6,164 nucleotides of DNA from Alphaproteobacteria bacterium (GCA_018883285.1 VEQJ01000077.1:1-6164); one strand, 5' to 3'; counted from the stretch's first letter, positions 1-6,164 are shown. Made by a program: numbers and translations. Notes: generated from the sequence alone by a model not told the origin.

Positions 1-1142
1 GCCATGGCCACCCCGCGCTGGTGCGGGCAATCGCGGCGCAGGCAAAACAGTTGGATCATGTGCTGTTTGGCGGGGTGATGCATCCACCCGCCGCAACCTT
101 GGCAGGCGCCCTGCAGCACCATTTGCCAGCCAGCCTTAGCCGCTTTTTCTTTAGCGAAAGTGGCGCGGTGGCGGTGGAAATCGCCCTGAAACAAGCCTTT
201 CAATATTGGCGCAATTTGGGGCAGTCGCAACGGCGACGCTTTGTGGCCTTTGATGAGGCCTATCACGGCGAAACCTTTGGCACCATGTCGGTCAGTGGGC
301 AGCTAAGTTACAGCCAAAACTTTCGGGATTTGCTGTTTGCGGTGGATCGACTGCCCTTTCCTGCCACCTGGATCGGTGATGAGCAGCTGGAGGTGAAGGA
401 GGCAGCGGCGCTGGCGGCGGCCGACCGTCTGCTGGTGGAACATGGGGATACCCTGGCCGCGCTGATTATCGAGCCGTTGGTGCAGGGGGCGGCGGGCATG
501 CGGATGTGCCGCCCCGCCTTTTTGAACCAGCTGTTGGCCAAATTTCGGGCGGCGGGGGTGTTGATTATTTTTGATGAGGTAATGGTCGGTTTTGGCCGCA
601 CCGGCACCCTATTTGCGATGGAACAGCTGGCGGAAGTTCCCGATATTCTCTGTCTGTCAAAGGGGCTTAGCGGTGGGATTCTGCCGTTGGGGCTTACGGT
701 GACCAGCGATTCGGTGTTCGCGGTTTTTGATGCCGACAATTGGGACAGGGGATTTGCACACAGCAGCAGTTTTTGCGGAAACCCGATTGCCTGCGCCGCC
801 GCCATCGCTAGCTTGCAACTGTTTGCCCAGCCTAAGCCCTGGGCGGCGATGGATCGCCTGCAACAATGGTATCAGGGGGTGATAGCGGATTTTCAATCCC
901 ATCCATCCCTGGGTCGTTGGCGGCAGTGTGGCAATATATTGGCGGTCGATTTTACCGCCGTCACCACCGATTATGGCAGCGCGTTTAGTGTTCATTTGCG
1001 GCGGCAGGCGGCCAACCACGGCCTGTTATTGCGCCCTTTGGGCAACAGTTTGTACCTGATGCCGCCCTATTGCCTTAGCGCGTCGGATCTCAAAATTGCC
1101 AAAAGCAAGTTGCATCAATTGATTGCAACAGTTTTATCATGA
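1..1142 (+). CDS. bioA: Adenosylmethionine-8-amino-7-oxononanoate aminotransferase (BioA), 5' partial
   Basis: Class III PLP-dependent aminotransferase that converts 7-keto-8-aminopelargonate to 7,8-diaminopelargonate in cytosolic biotin synthesis, normally with S-adenosylmethionine as amino donor. The gene runs off the left edge: codons from base 3 read HGHPALV, the conserved block that precedes the GTG at 21, so that GTG is internal. Counting from the GTG as residue 1, visible motifs are SESG (45-48), YHGETFG (81-87), IIEPLVQG (149-156), FDEVMVGFGRTG with the PLP-ring Asp185 and Arg193, LSKG with Schiff-base Lys214, HSSSFCGNP (247-255), and RPLGNSLYLMPPY (338-350), whose Arg338 matches the substrate-carboxylate Arg391 of E. 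coli BioA. The C-terminus is complete. Differences from E. coli include Ser-Ser-Ser for Gly-Pro-Thr and Glu84 for the Asp of YHGDTFG. The family match is strong, but SAM as donor is inferred. No other bio gene is in view. Confidence 0.93.
   Translation, partial: HGHPALVRAIAAQAKQLDHVLFGGVMHPPAATLAGALQHHLPASLSRFFFSESGAVAVEIALKQAFQYWRNLGQSQRRRFVAFDEAYHGETFGTMSVSGQLSYSQNFRDLLFAVDRLPFPATWIGDEQLEVKEAAALAAADRLLVEHGDTLAALIIEPLVQGAAGMRMCRPAFLNQLLAKFRAAGVLIIFDEVMVGFGRTGTLFAMEQLAEVPDILCLSKGLSGGILPLGLTVTSDSVFAVFDADNWDRGFAHSSSFCGNPIACAAAIASLQLFAQPKPWAAMDRLQQWYQGVIADFQSHPSLGRWRQCGNILAVDFTAVTTDYGSAFSVHLRRQAANHGLLLRPLGNSLYLMPPYCLSASDLKIAKSKLHQLIATVLS
1101..1137 (+). terminator. Weak intrinsic terminator candidate inside the end of bioA
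   Basis: GTTGCA (1109-1114) and TGCAAC (1124-1129) are perfect complements. Between them TCAA and TTGA also pair, apart from one bulged T at 1123. The arm is followed by AG and a TTTT run at 1132-1135, and AAAA lies upstream at 1101-1104. This is the layout of a Rho-independent terminator but AT-rich and with a short T-run, and it lies in the last codons of bioA. It could be chance. Confidence 0.3.
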
Positions 1143-1143
1143 T

Positions 1144-1172
1144 TTGATGTTAGAATGCTAAAATGCTAAAAT
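1144..1172 (+). promoter_or_regulatory. Sigma70-like promoter candidate for the gene starting at 1210
   Basis: TTGATG at 1144-1149 matches four of six bases of the -35 consensus. TAAAAT at 1167-1172 matches five of six bases of the -10 consensus. The spacer is 17 bp, the optimum. Transcription would begin near 1179, before the ATG at 1210 but after the ATG at 1171, so the promoter also argues for the later start codon. A second TAAAAT lies 8 bp upstream at 1159-1164. The call rests on consensus matches only. Confidence 0.5.
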
Positions 1173-1174
1173 GC
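1155..1174 (+). repeat. Tandem 8-bp repeat, 2.5 copies
   Basis: The unit ATGCTAAA occurs at 1155-1162 and 1163-1170, followed by the half unit ATGC at 1171-1174. It duplicates the TAAAAT -10-like hexamer of the promoter candidate. The copies are identical. Each ATG opens a different frame because the unit is not a multiple of three, and only the one at 1171 is in frame with the downstream gene. Confidence 0.85.
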
Positions 1175-1197
1175 AATCTTATCTTGCTTCAAACCAC

Positions 1198-1202
1198 GGC
1201 GG
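1198..1202 (+). promoter_or_regulatory. Ribosome binding site deciding the start at 1210
   Basis: GGCGG, one mismatch from GGAGG, lies 7 nt before the ATG at 1210. The alternative in-frame ATG at 1171 has no purine-rich site before it and sits inside the -10-like hexamer. Confidence 0.5.
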
Positions 1203-1209
1203 TACATTC

Positions 1210-2091
1210 ATGGTAAAACCATTCTATCCAATCACCGAAGCCACCCAATCCCCCGCACGTTTACAAGCGGGTTTTGCGGTTAGCATCGTCTTTTTGGCCT
1301 TGGCACTGATCGCCGTGACCCTGGCCGCCATTGCCATCATGGGCGGCGCCAGTCAAAGCAACAGTGTTGATACCGAAAATCGATTGACGGCTAATCAGGT
1401 TATTCGCACCGTGGGGGAGGGGCAACGTGCCTTTCTCGGCATGATGAATCAAAATGGGTTGCAGGCGGATCAGGTTTTTGCCTATCGCCGCATGGCGGAC
1501 GGATCCACCGATGGGGTAAACAGTCCAACATCAAGCTATGGCCAGCTGTACAATCGCAAGGAAAATTTGTTGGGGCCACGCGGCACCTGGGCGTTGCCTA
1601 AAGCTGTTGTCAATGCCTATGCCAACCCGTCAGCTTGTGACGCTGCAACGTTTGAACAAGAAGGCAATAACGGCGCCGCTACCTGCATGCTGCATTTCAC
1701 CCGGGTATGGACCAGCAATTATGGCGCTGGCGCTCAGGGGGTAACTGCGCCAACAGGAACCGATAGCGCGCCCCGTTCGGCAACCTATATTGTTTACACC
1801 ACGCCCATTGCACCGGCGGTAGGGTCGCAGATTAACAATTTGTTGTGGGGCGCACCGCTGACCACGGCATTTGATAGCGCGGCAACCGTAAACAGCCTGC
1901 AAAAATTGGTTCCCCCCACCACCGCGGGCGGGCAAACCGTGCTGCAGGGGGTTACCACCACCGGTTCTGCTGCCTCTTCTTCCAGTATTGCCACCGCACA
2001 ATTGCCCTCGGTTGCTGGCACGGTTCGGCCAGAGGGTATTTTGATTAGGAGCAGCAATCTGGTGTACTTCAAGACCATTTATAGTTTTTAG
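1210..2091 (+). CDS. Membrane-anchored or secreted protein of unknown function with pilin/PilX-like N-terminus
   Basis: A 293-residue protein that I do not recognise as a named family. From the ATG at 1210, a polar leader of about 20 residues is followed by one hydrophobic helix (about 21-46, GFAVSIVF to AIAIMGG) and then a polar, Ser/Thr/Ala/Gly-rich region to the end. The layout recalls prepilins and PilX-type minor pilins, in which cleavage falls before a Phe or Ala that opens the helix. The Glu that normally stands at mature position 5 is absent (Ile here), so this is a hint and not an assignment. Only two cysteines are present (about residues 143 and 159) and could form a disulfide outside the cytoplasm. 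A low-complexity Thr/Ser/Ala stretch covers about 235-265. The start at 1210 is preferred over 1171 because of the GGCGG site and the promoter position. No secretion or pilus gene is visible nearby. Confidence 0.8.
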   Translation: MVKPFYPITEATQSPARLQAGFAVSIVFLALALIAVTLAAIAIMGGASQSNSVDTENRLTANQVIRTVGEGQRAFLGMMNQNGLQADQVFAYRRMADGSTDGVNSPTSSYGQLYNRKENLLGPRGTWALPKAVVNAYANPSACDAATFEQEGNNGAATCMLHFTRVWTSNYGAGAQGVTAPTGTDSAPRSATYIVYTTPIAPAVGSQINNLLWGAPLTTAFDSAATVNSLQKLVPPTTAGGQTVLQGVTTTGSAASSSSIATAQLPSVAGTVRPEGILIRSSNLVYFKTIYSF

Positions 2092-2157
2092 CTGCAGTTT
2101 TCAGATTTCTTGCTTTCGGTTGCGGCGGTGACGGCGGCTTGATAGGCTGTATCCATC

Positions 2158-2862
2158 ATGATTCTGTTTATTCTTTCCTTATTGTTGCTCGGCTATCTGC
2201 TGGGGTCTATTCCTGTTGGCTATTTGCTGGCCAATTATGCGGGCATTGGCGATTTGCGTGCCAGCGGTTCGGGCAGCACGGGGGCAACCAATGTGGTACG
2301 CCACGCGGGCTGGCGGCTGGGCTTGCTAACCGTTGTGCTGGATGGCGCTAAGGGGGCATTGGCAGCCTGGTTGCCGTTCGTGATAGCCCGGTTGGCGAAT
2401 CCGCAATGGCTTTTGAATGGCTATTTTGGGGAAATGGAGAAGGTTGGCACCCCTGACTTTTCATCCTTGCATGATTACATGGCTGCTATGGCGCTGTCCT
2501 ATGGCTCGATAGCAGCCCTGGCCGCCATTATTGGCCATATCTTTCCAATCTGGTTGCGTTTTAAGGGTGGTAAGGGGGTGGCCACTTATTTGGGAACCTT
2601 ATTGGTATTGGCACCAGGGTTAGGCCTGGCCGCCATGGCGATTTGGTTGGCGGTGGCGCTTATCTTCCGCCTATCCTCGCTGGCCTCTATCCTAACCGCT
2701 TTCGCCCTGCCAATCGTGGCTTATCTAATGTATGATATGGAGCGGTTGCCGTATCTGTTGCTGGCCGCCTTGCTGTTGCTGTTCACCCACCGCGCCAACA
2801 TTGGTCGGCTGGTCAGCGGGCGGGAGCCACGCATCACCCTGAGTCGCAAAAACGCCAGCTAA
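2158..2862 (+). CDS. plsY: Acyl-phosphate:glycerol-3-phosphate acyltransferase (PlsY)
   Basis: Inner-membrane enzyme that moves the acyl group from acyl-phosphate (made by PlsX) to glycerol-3-phosphate, giving lysophosphatidate, the first step of membrane phospholipid synthesis. The 234 residues begin with the family's LLGYLLGSIPVGYLLA helix (10-25). Motif 1 is DLRASGSGSTGATNVVR (32-48), motif 2 is GHIFPIWLRFKGGKGVAT (126-143), and motif 3 is THRANIGRLVSGRE (210-223). LDGAKG (61-66) is also conserved. Several hydrophobic helices surround these loops. The protein is some 30-40 residues longer than the usual 190-210, mainly because of an extra segment at about 81-115. Motif 1 has Ser-Thr where most members have Asn-Ile or Asn-Val. 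The gene lies 66 bp after the pilin-like gene on the same strand, with only a weak AGG (2144-2146) as ribosome site, so cotranscription is possible. Family identity is secure. Confidence 0.95.
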   Translation: MILFILSLLLLGYLLGSIPVGYLLANYAGIGDLRASGSGSTGATNVVRHAGWRLGLLTVVLDGAKGALAAWLPFVIARLANPQWLLNGYFGEMEKVGTPDFSSLHDYMAAMALSYGSIAALAAIIGHIFPIWLRFKGGKGVATYLGTLLVLAPGLGLAAMAIWLAVALIFRLSSLASILTAFALPIVAYLMYDMERLPYLLLAALLLLFTHRANIGRLVSGREPRITLSRKNAS

Positions 2863-2867
2863 GCGGC
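2848..2867 (-). terminator. Intrinsic terminator candidate for the minus-strand unit
   Basis: Read on the minus strand, GCCGC at 2867-2863 can pair with GCTGGC at 2859-2854, with one bulged T (base 2857) and a three-base loop. One G follows, then TTTTT (2852-2848). The hairpin starts just after the TAA of the 685-residue gene and contains the stop codon of plsY. It is short, so the call is tentative, but position and T-run both fit. Confidence 0.4.
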
Positions 2868-2868
2868 C

Positions 2869-4926
2869 TTACGCCCCGAACATATGATCCATGGCAAAGG
2901 CGGTATCGCCCGCCAACAGGCCGTGATAGCCAAACAAACGGCAACCGGTATCGCGCACGATGATATAGCCATTGGCGCCCGCCGCTTTCCTCTCCGCCAT
3001 GCTAAACTGCTCATCATAGTACCACAGCCGTGATCCGTTGCATGGAATGTTCAGGGTGGCGGTGGCGACCTGTTGCCCATGACCATCGTGCAACAACAAC
3101 TGGGTGTCGGATTGCGGCAGCCACGGGCGTGAGGTCGGGTAAATCAGGTGGCAGAACAGGCGTATCCCGCTCCCCATGCCCGCTGCCTGCACCGAATCGG
3201 CCGCCGCATCTGCATGGCCAGCCTGGCCAAGGCGAAGATACAAACGGGTGCTAAGCCCTGGTGGTGCCCCCCGATAGGAGAAGGGTTGCCCCTTATAGGT
3301 GGCGGCCATGTTAAACATATGGGCACCAAAGCTGGTATCCGCCTGGTGCCCACTGCTGCGTTGGCGATAGCGGGCAATGGCGTGCAGCCAGCCATCGGCA
3401 TGCGCGGCACCCGCATCCTGGTCGTCATCACCGTCAAAATCATAAATCAGCTCAGCATGGCCATAGTCATGGCTCAGCGACAATCCCGCCTGCGCCAGCC
3501 ACTGATTGACGGGCAGCACAACGGTTTCCTCGCGGCCAATCCGCCCCAACCGTTTCTGCAACACCAGCTGGCCAGCGGCATCATAGATGAGCGCTTTTAG
3601 GCGGAGTTCTTGTTGGCAGGTTGCCATCGGCGTTGGCAACAGCACGGTTTCAAAGCTGGCCTGCGGCATAATCGGTAAGGCCAGGATAAAGCCCTTACCA
3701 AACTCCGATGCCCATTTGGCCAGGGCGGGATCGGGCTTAAGGTCGGTACGCTCGACATTGATATGGCACAGATGGCTTCGCCCGCCTGATTGGGGCGACT
3801 GAATAACCTCATAGCGGGGGCGCACCACAAAACGTCCCGCCTGCAACTCCAACTGATCCGCCTGGTCGGGCGCGGGGATCAGGTCGTTGACGATCAGGGC
3901 GGCGGTGCCAAAGGGGGGGATTTCTTGTGCAAAAGGAAAGCGATCCTGCGGCGTATGGTTGCGTCCCATACGGTTCAGGGCAATTTCCCCCGCGGGGATC
4001 GTGACGGGATGGCTGTTTTGCAACCACACAATCACCCGCTCATCAGGTTGCAGTTGGGGAAGGCCTGCATACAGATCGGCTGGCCAGCTGTTGGCATCGT
4101 GGGTGACCGACAGCACGGTGGCATCATGGCCGTATTCGTCAATAACATATTTAACCGTATCATGGCCGGTAATGCGCACCGCATGCATGAACAGCGACCC
4201 TGTGAAATCGGGCAGGTTAAAGCGCTTTTGGATCTCCTGACTGTCCAGCACTATCATTTGGCCAGGCTGCCCCAAACTTTCCTCCCAACTGGCCAACACC
4301 CCGCCCTTTTCATCAAACAGCCGCAGCCACAGCGCGGGGTTGGCGGCGCCATACCCCCCCCAATAGTTCACGATGCTGATGCGGGTAAAGCGCCCTTGGC
4401 CAGTCGTATCGCTGACCGCACGCATAAAGCCAAAATTGGTGGAGAAATTCAACACATTAAGGTAATCATTGCCACGGCTTAGCAGCGCGTCGGGAATGCG
4501 CAATTGATCAAAGCCAATGATGGTTATGTTGGCGGACAGATAGGGGGCAATCTGTTTAGCCAGTTGCGGGGCATCAAAACTGGCAATCACCAGGGCGTCG
4601 ATGGCGGTAGCCTTATCGGCCTGCAGGGTGGGCAGCTGGGTAATGGCCAGGGCGGGTTCGCCCAACACTTGCTGGCCAATTTCTTCGATTTTCTGCACAA
4701 AACGTGCGCCGTTAATCCGCTTGGCCAGCGGGTAATACAGGTCAAACAGCGCGGCGTGCCCATGCGGATCATACAGCCCCACCCGACCTTGGCGGGCGGC
4801 CGCCGCAATCTGGTTCAGCAATTCTGGCACCCGTTCGGTGACCAGCGGGTGACCATAGGCCTTAAACAGGGCGTTTTGCGCGCCACCAGACAGGCGATTG
4901 TCAAAAGAGGGAATGGCCAGTGTCAT
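2869..4926 (-). CDS. Large conserved-looking protein of unknown function with repeated beta-rich modules
   Basis: A 685-residue protein with no signal peptide or membrane helix, so probably cytoplasmic or exported by an unusual route. I cannot assign a function. From memory it resembles uncharacterised proteins of Rhodospirillales-type bacteria; this is unverified. Residues 45-150 look alpha/beta, with strand-like LVIASF (112-117) and ITIIGF (134-139) and a GLYDPHGHAALFDLYYPL segment (50-67). Three later stretches share a strand-turn-strand pattern around a D-x-x-G turn: WLRLFDEKGGVLASW (200-214), LKALIYDAAGQLVLQ (443-457) and TQLLLHDGHGQQVAT (608-622). Other distinctive segments are SVTHDANSWPADLYAGLP (273-290), WLQNSHP (301-307), an Asp-rich patch DFDGDDDQD (497-505), and the end LFGYHGLL to DHMFGA. 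The gene starts 27 nt after the ELM1-type gene stops, which suggests one transcript and a related job, perhaps in surface glycan or envelope biology. The next Met is at 168, so this start is firm. The ribosome site is weak. Confidence 0.88.
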   Translation of the reverse strand: MTLAIPSFDNRLSGGAQNALFKAYGHPLVTERVPELLNQIAAAARQGRVGLYDPHGHAALFDLYYPLAKRINGARFVQKIEEIGQQVLGEPALAITQLPTLQADKATAIDALVIASFDAPQLAKQIAPYLSANITIIGFDQLRIPDALLSRGNDYLNVLNFSTNFGFMRAVSDTTGQGRFTRISIVNYWGGYGAANPALWLRLFDEKGGVLASWEESLGQPGQMIVLDSQEIQKRFNLPDFTGSLFMHAVRITGHDTVKYVIDEYGHDATVLSVTHDANSWPADLYAGLPQLQPDERVIVWLQNSHPVTIPAGEIALNRMGRNHTPQDRFPFAQEIPPFGTAALIVNDLIPAPDQADQLELQAGRFVVRPRYEVIQSPQSGGRSHLCHINVERTDLKPDPALAKWASEFGKGFILALPIMPQASFETVLLPTPMATCQQELRLKALIYDAAGQLVLQKRLGRIGREETVVLPVNQWLAQAGLSLSHDYGHAELIYDFDGDDDQDAGAAHADGWLHAIARYRQRSSGHQADTSFGAHMFNMAATYKGQPFSYRGAPPGLSTRLYLRLGQAGHADAAADSVQAAGMGSGIRLFCHLIYPTSRPWLPQSDTQLLLHDGHGQQVATATLNIPCNGSRLWYYDEQFSMAERKAAGANGYIIVRDTGCRLFGYHGLLAGDTAFAMDHMFGA

Positions 4927-4953
4927 AATCGTTTACTCAAAATAAAAGTTTGT

Positions 4954-6129
4954 TTAACTGCCCGATGATGCCGCAGTCGCCGTTAAATGCAAGCGTTCCT
5001 TAATGGTGGCGGCAATGGTGACGGCGGGGTTGGCCAGAATGCGACGGGTCTGATCCTGCTCGGCGGCGGCCTGTGCCAATCCATCGCTGTTCAGCGGATA
5101 GCCATAGTGGCCATCATAGACCAGGCGATGAAAATCATAATGCTTGGCGGGGGCAATGCCGGGCGGGGCAAAAATAAACAGCGGTTTACCCTGCGCCGCC
5201 GCCTCAGAGCACATCGACAGCGAATCGCCGGTTACCACCAGCTGATCGGCCAGCCCCAACATGGCGATATAGGGGTTGGCGCTACCCTCCGTCCAGGGAT
5301 AAAAGAAATGCGGGCGGCTCAGCGCGGCTTGCAGGGTGTCCACCAGAATGGGGTCAGTGCGGCGGCTGGTGCTGACCAACAGGCTGCCGCCGGTTTGGGT
5401 GGCCAGGGCTTCGGCGGATTGCGCCAGCTCTAGCATATGACGCTGGGCAAAGGGGTGGCGTTTGGTGCTGCCCCCCACCAACACGGCAATCCATGGGCGG
5501 GGCAGGGCGGCCAGGTTGGGAATCTGGTCGCGCCATTCGGCCGCCGCCGCGCTGACCGTTTCTGGCCAACACCGATGCGGCGCCCCCTGGGTAATCAGCA
5601 AGTTGCGGTGGGCACGCAACCGATCATGACTGGGCAGGCAGATTAGGTCGAAATCGCCCGCTGGCCAGCCTGGCCACATCAGTTGCACCAGAAAGGTTGG
5701 CCGCTGCCCCGCCCGAATCGATTGTTGCTTAACCCATCGGGCAATCGGGGCGTTGCGCCGCCCGCCCGCAATCACAATATCCGGCCATGGCGGACACAGC
5801 GCTGCCCGCAAATCGGGGCGCAGGGCGATCACGCTGGCACCAATCAGCGGGTTGGGAATTTGCACCCGCACGGGATCATGGCGAATGGTCTTGGCCTCAT
5901 AGCCAAAGCCCAACGCCTCAGCCACCCCGATGCATTGGTTGGTGTTGCCAGGGCGATCGTCGGCAAACACCCAAACCAGCGGGCGGTGTGGCGCTGTGGC
6001 ATCGGGATGGCCTGTTGGGGCTGTATCGGTGGCGGGTGGGGTAGGGTTGGCCATGGTGTGTTGAAGCGGTTTGTTGGGGGTCTTTAGCAGCAAAATGGCA
6101 AGATAGCGCCCGATTGCCCAAAAAACCAT
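4954..6129 (-). CDS. ELM1-family (mitochondrial fission ELM1-like) putative glycosyltransferase-like protein
   Basis: A 391-residue protein of the ELM1-like family, named for plant mitochondrial fission factors but common in alphaproteobacteria, where the two-domain GT-B-like fold suggests a nucleotide-sugar enzyme. No bacterial substrate is established to my knowledge. Family landmarks are VWVFADDRPGNTNQCIGVAEALG (52-74), PWPDIVIAGGRRNAPIA (114-130), PSHD (166-169), VLVGGSTKRHPF (216-227), LLVSTSRRT (250-258), VVTGDSLSMCSEAAAQGKPLFIF (298-320) and HRLVYDGHYG (334-343). The GDS-x-SM-SEA segment resembles the donor-sugar site of GT-B enzymes. The conserved domain begins near residue 51. Before it come a hydrophobic stretch (2-15) and a Pro/Thr-rich linker, so the true start could be the ATG at 6054 (Met26). 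Neither start has a good ribosome site: AGGA lies 14-17 nt before 6129 and nothing lies before 6054. It heads a likely two-gene unit with the downstream 685-residue protein. The family call is strong, the activity inferred. Confidence 0.9.
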   Translation of the reverse strand: MVFWAIGRYLAILLLKTPNKPLQHTMANPTPPATDTAPTGHPDATAPHRPLVWVFADDRPGNTNQCIGVAEALGFGYEAKTIRHDPVRVQIPNPLIGASVIALRPDLRAALCPPWPDIVIAGGRRNAPIARWVKQQSIRAGQRPTFLVQLMWPGWPAGDFDLICLPSHDRLRAHRNLLITQGAPHRCWPETVSAAAAEWRDQIPNLAALPRPWIAVLVGGSTKRHPFAQRHMLELAQSAEALATQTGGSLLVSTSRRTDPILVDTLQAALSRPHFFYPWTEGSANPYIAMLGLADQLVVTGDSLSMCSEAAAQGKPLFIFAPPGIAPAKHYDFHRLVYDGHYGYPLNSDGLAQAAAEQDQTRRILANPAVTIAATIKERLHLTATAASSGS

Positions 6130-6164
6130 GCAAATCTTGCTATCCTATCCATTGGGCGGTGGCG

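Noticed and set aside
21..23. GTG at 21 as the start of bioA
   Set aside because: The frame is open to the window edge and the upstream codons encode HGHPALV, a conserved BioA block, so the start lies outside the window.
308..1019. Minus-strand open frames opposite bioA
   Set aside because: Low-complexity Ser/Ala/Arg-rich translations opposite a clear BioA frame indicate shadows.
1171..1173. ATG at 1171 as the start of the pilin-like gene
   Set aside because: It lies inside the -10-like hexamer and the tandem repeat and has no ribosome site. The ATG at 1210 has GGCGG 7 nt before it.
1630..2001. Minus-strand frame of 123 codons opposite the pilin-like gene
   Set aside because: Gly/Arg-rich with no motif. 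The plus-strand frame has a coherent membrane helix, promoter and ribosome site.
3790..4482. Plus-strand open frame of 230 codons
   Set aside because: It is antisense to the 685-residue gene, with no recognisable domain and a composition typical of a shadow frame.
4504..5433. Plus-strand open frames of 148-154 codons opposite the two minus-strand genes
   Set aside because: They are Gly/Gln-rich and lack motifs, and they overlap the well-supported ELM1-type and 685-residue genes on the other strand.
4954..6129. Literal role of the ELM1 protein in organelle fission
   Set aside because: The name comes from plant homologues. A bacterium has no mitochondria, and the sequence motifs point to a GT-B-like fold.
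1..6164. tRNA, rRNA, CRISPR array, insertion sequence or prophage remnants
   Set aside because: No cloverleaf, rRNA-like block, regularly spaced repeat, transposase-like protein or terminal inverted repeat was seen. Genes are contiguous and intact except at the left edge.

Overview
The window looks like chromosomal DNA of an alphaproteobacterium. I base this on the ELM1-type glycosyltransferase-like protein, on the BioA variant with a His-Ser-Ser-Ser-Phe segment, and on a 685-residue protein that resembles, from memory, a conserved uncharacterised family of Rhodospirillales-like bacteria. Base composition is moderately GC-rich, and long antisense open frames shadow most genes. The taxonomic call is an inference without any database search.

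The left half is on the plus strand. It opens inside bioA (diaminopelargonate aminotransferase, biotin synthesis), whose first codons lie outside the window. A short AT-rich gap follows, with a good promoter candidate built on a tandem 8-bp repeat. Then comes a secreted or membrane-anchored protein of unknown function with one N-terminal helix, weakly reminiscent of a pilin or PilX. After 66 bp comes plsY, the membrane acyltransferase that starts phospholipid synthesis.

The right half is on the minus strand. A gene for an ELM1-family protein is followed after 27 nt by the 685-residue protein of unknown function, probably as one transcript. The latter meets plsY tail to tail with only 6 bp between the stop codons. 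A small hairpin followed by a T-run on the minus strand may terminate the right-hand unit there.

There is no functional link visible between biotin synthesis, the pilin-like protein and PlsY beyond shared strand. The ELM1/685-residue pair is the most likely functional unit and the best candidate for undescribed biology: a putative glycosyltransferase-like enzyme beside a protein that seems to contain a Rossmann-like N-terminal part and about three related beta-rich modules. No tRNA, rRNA, CRISPR array, insertion sequence or phage gene is visible.
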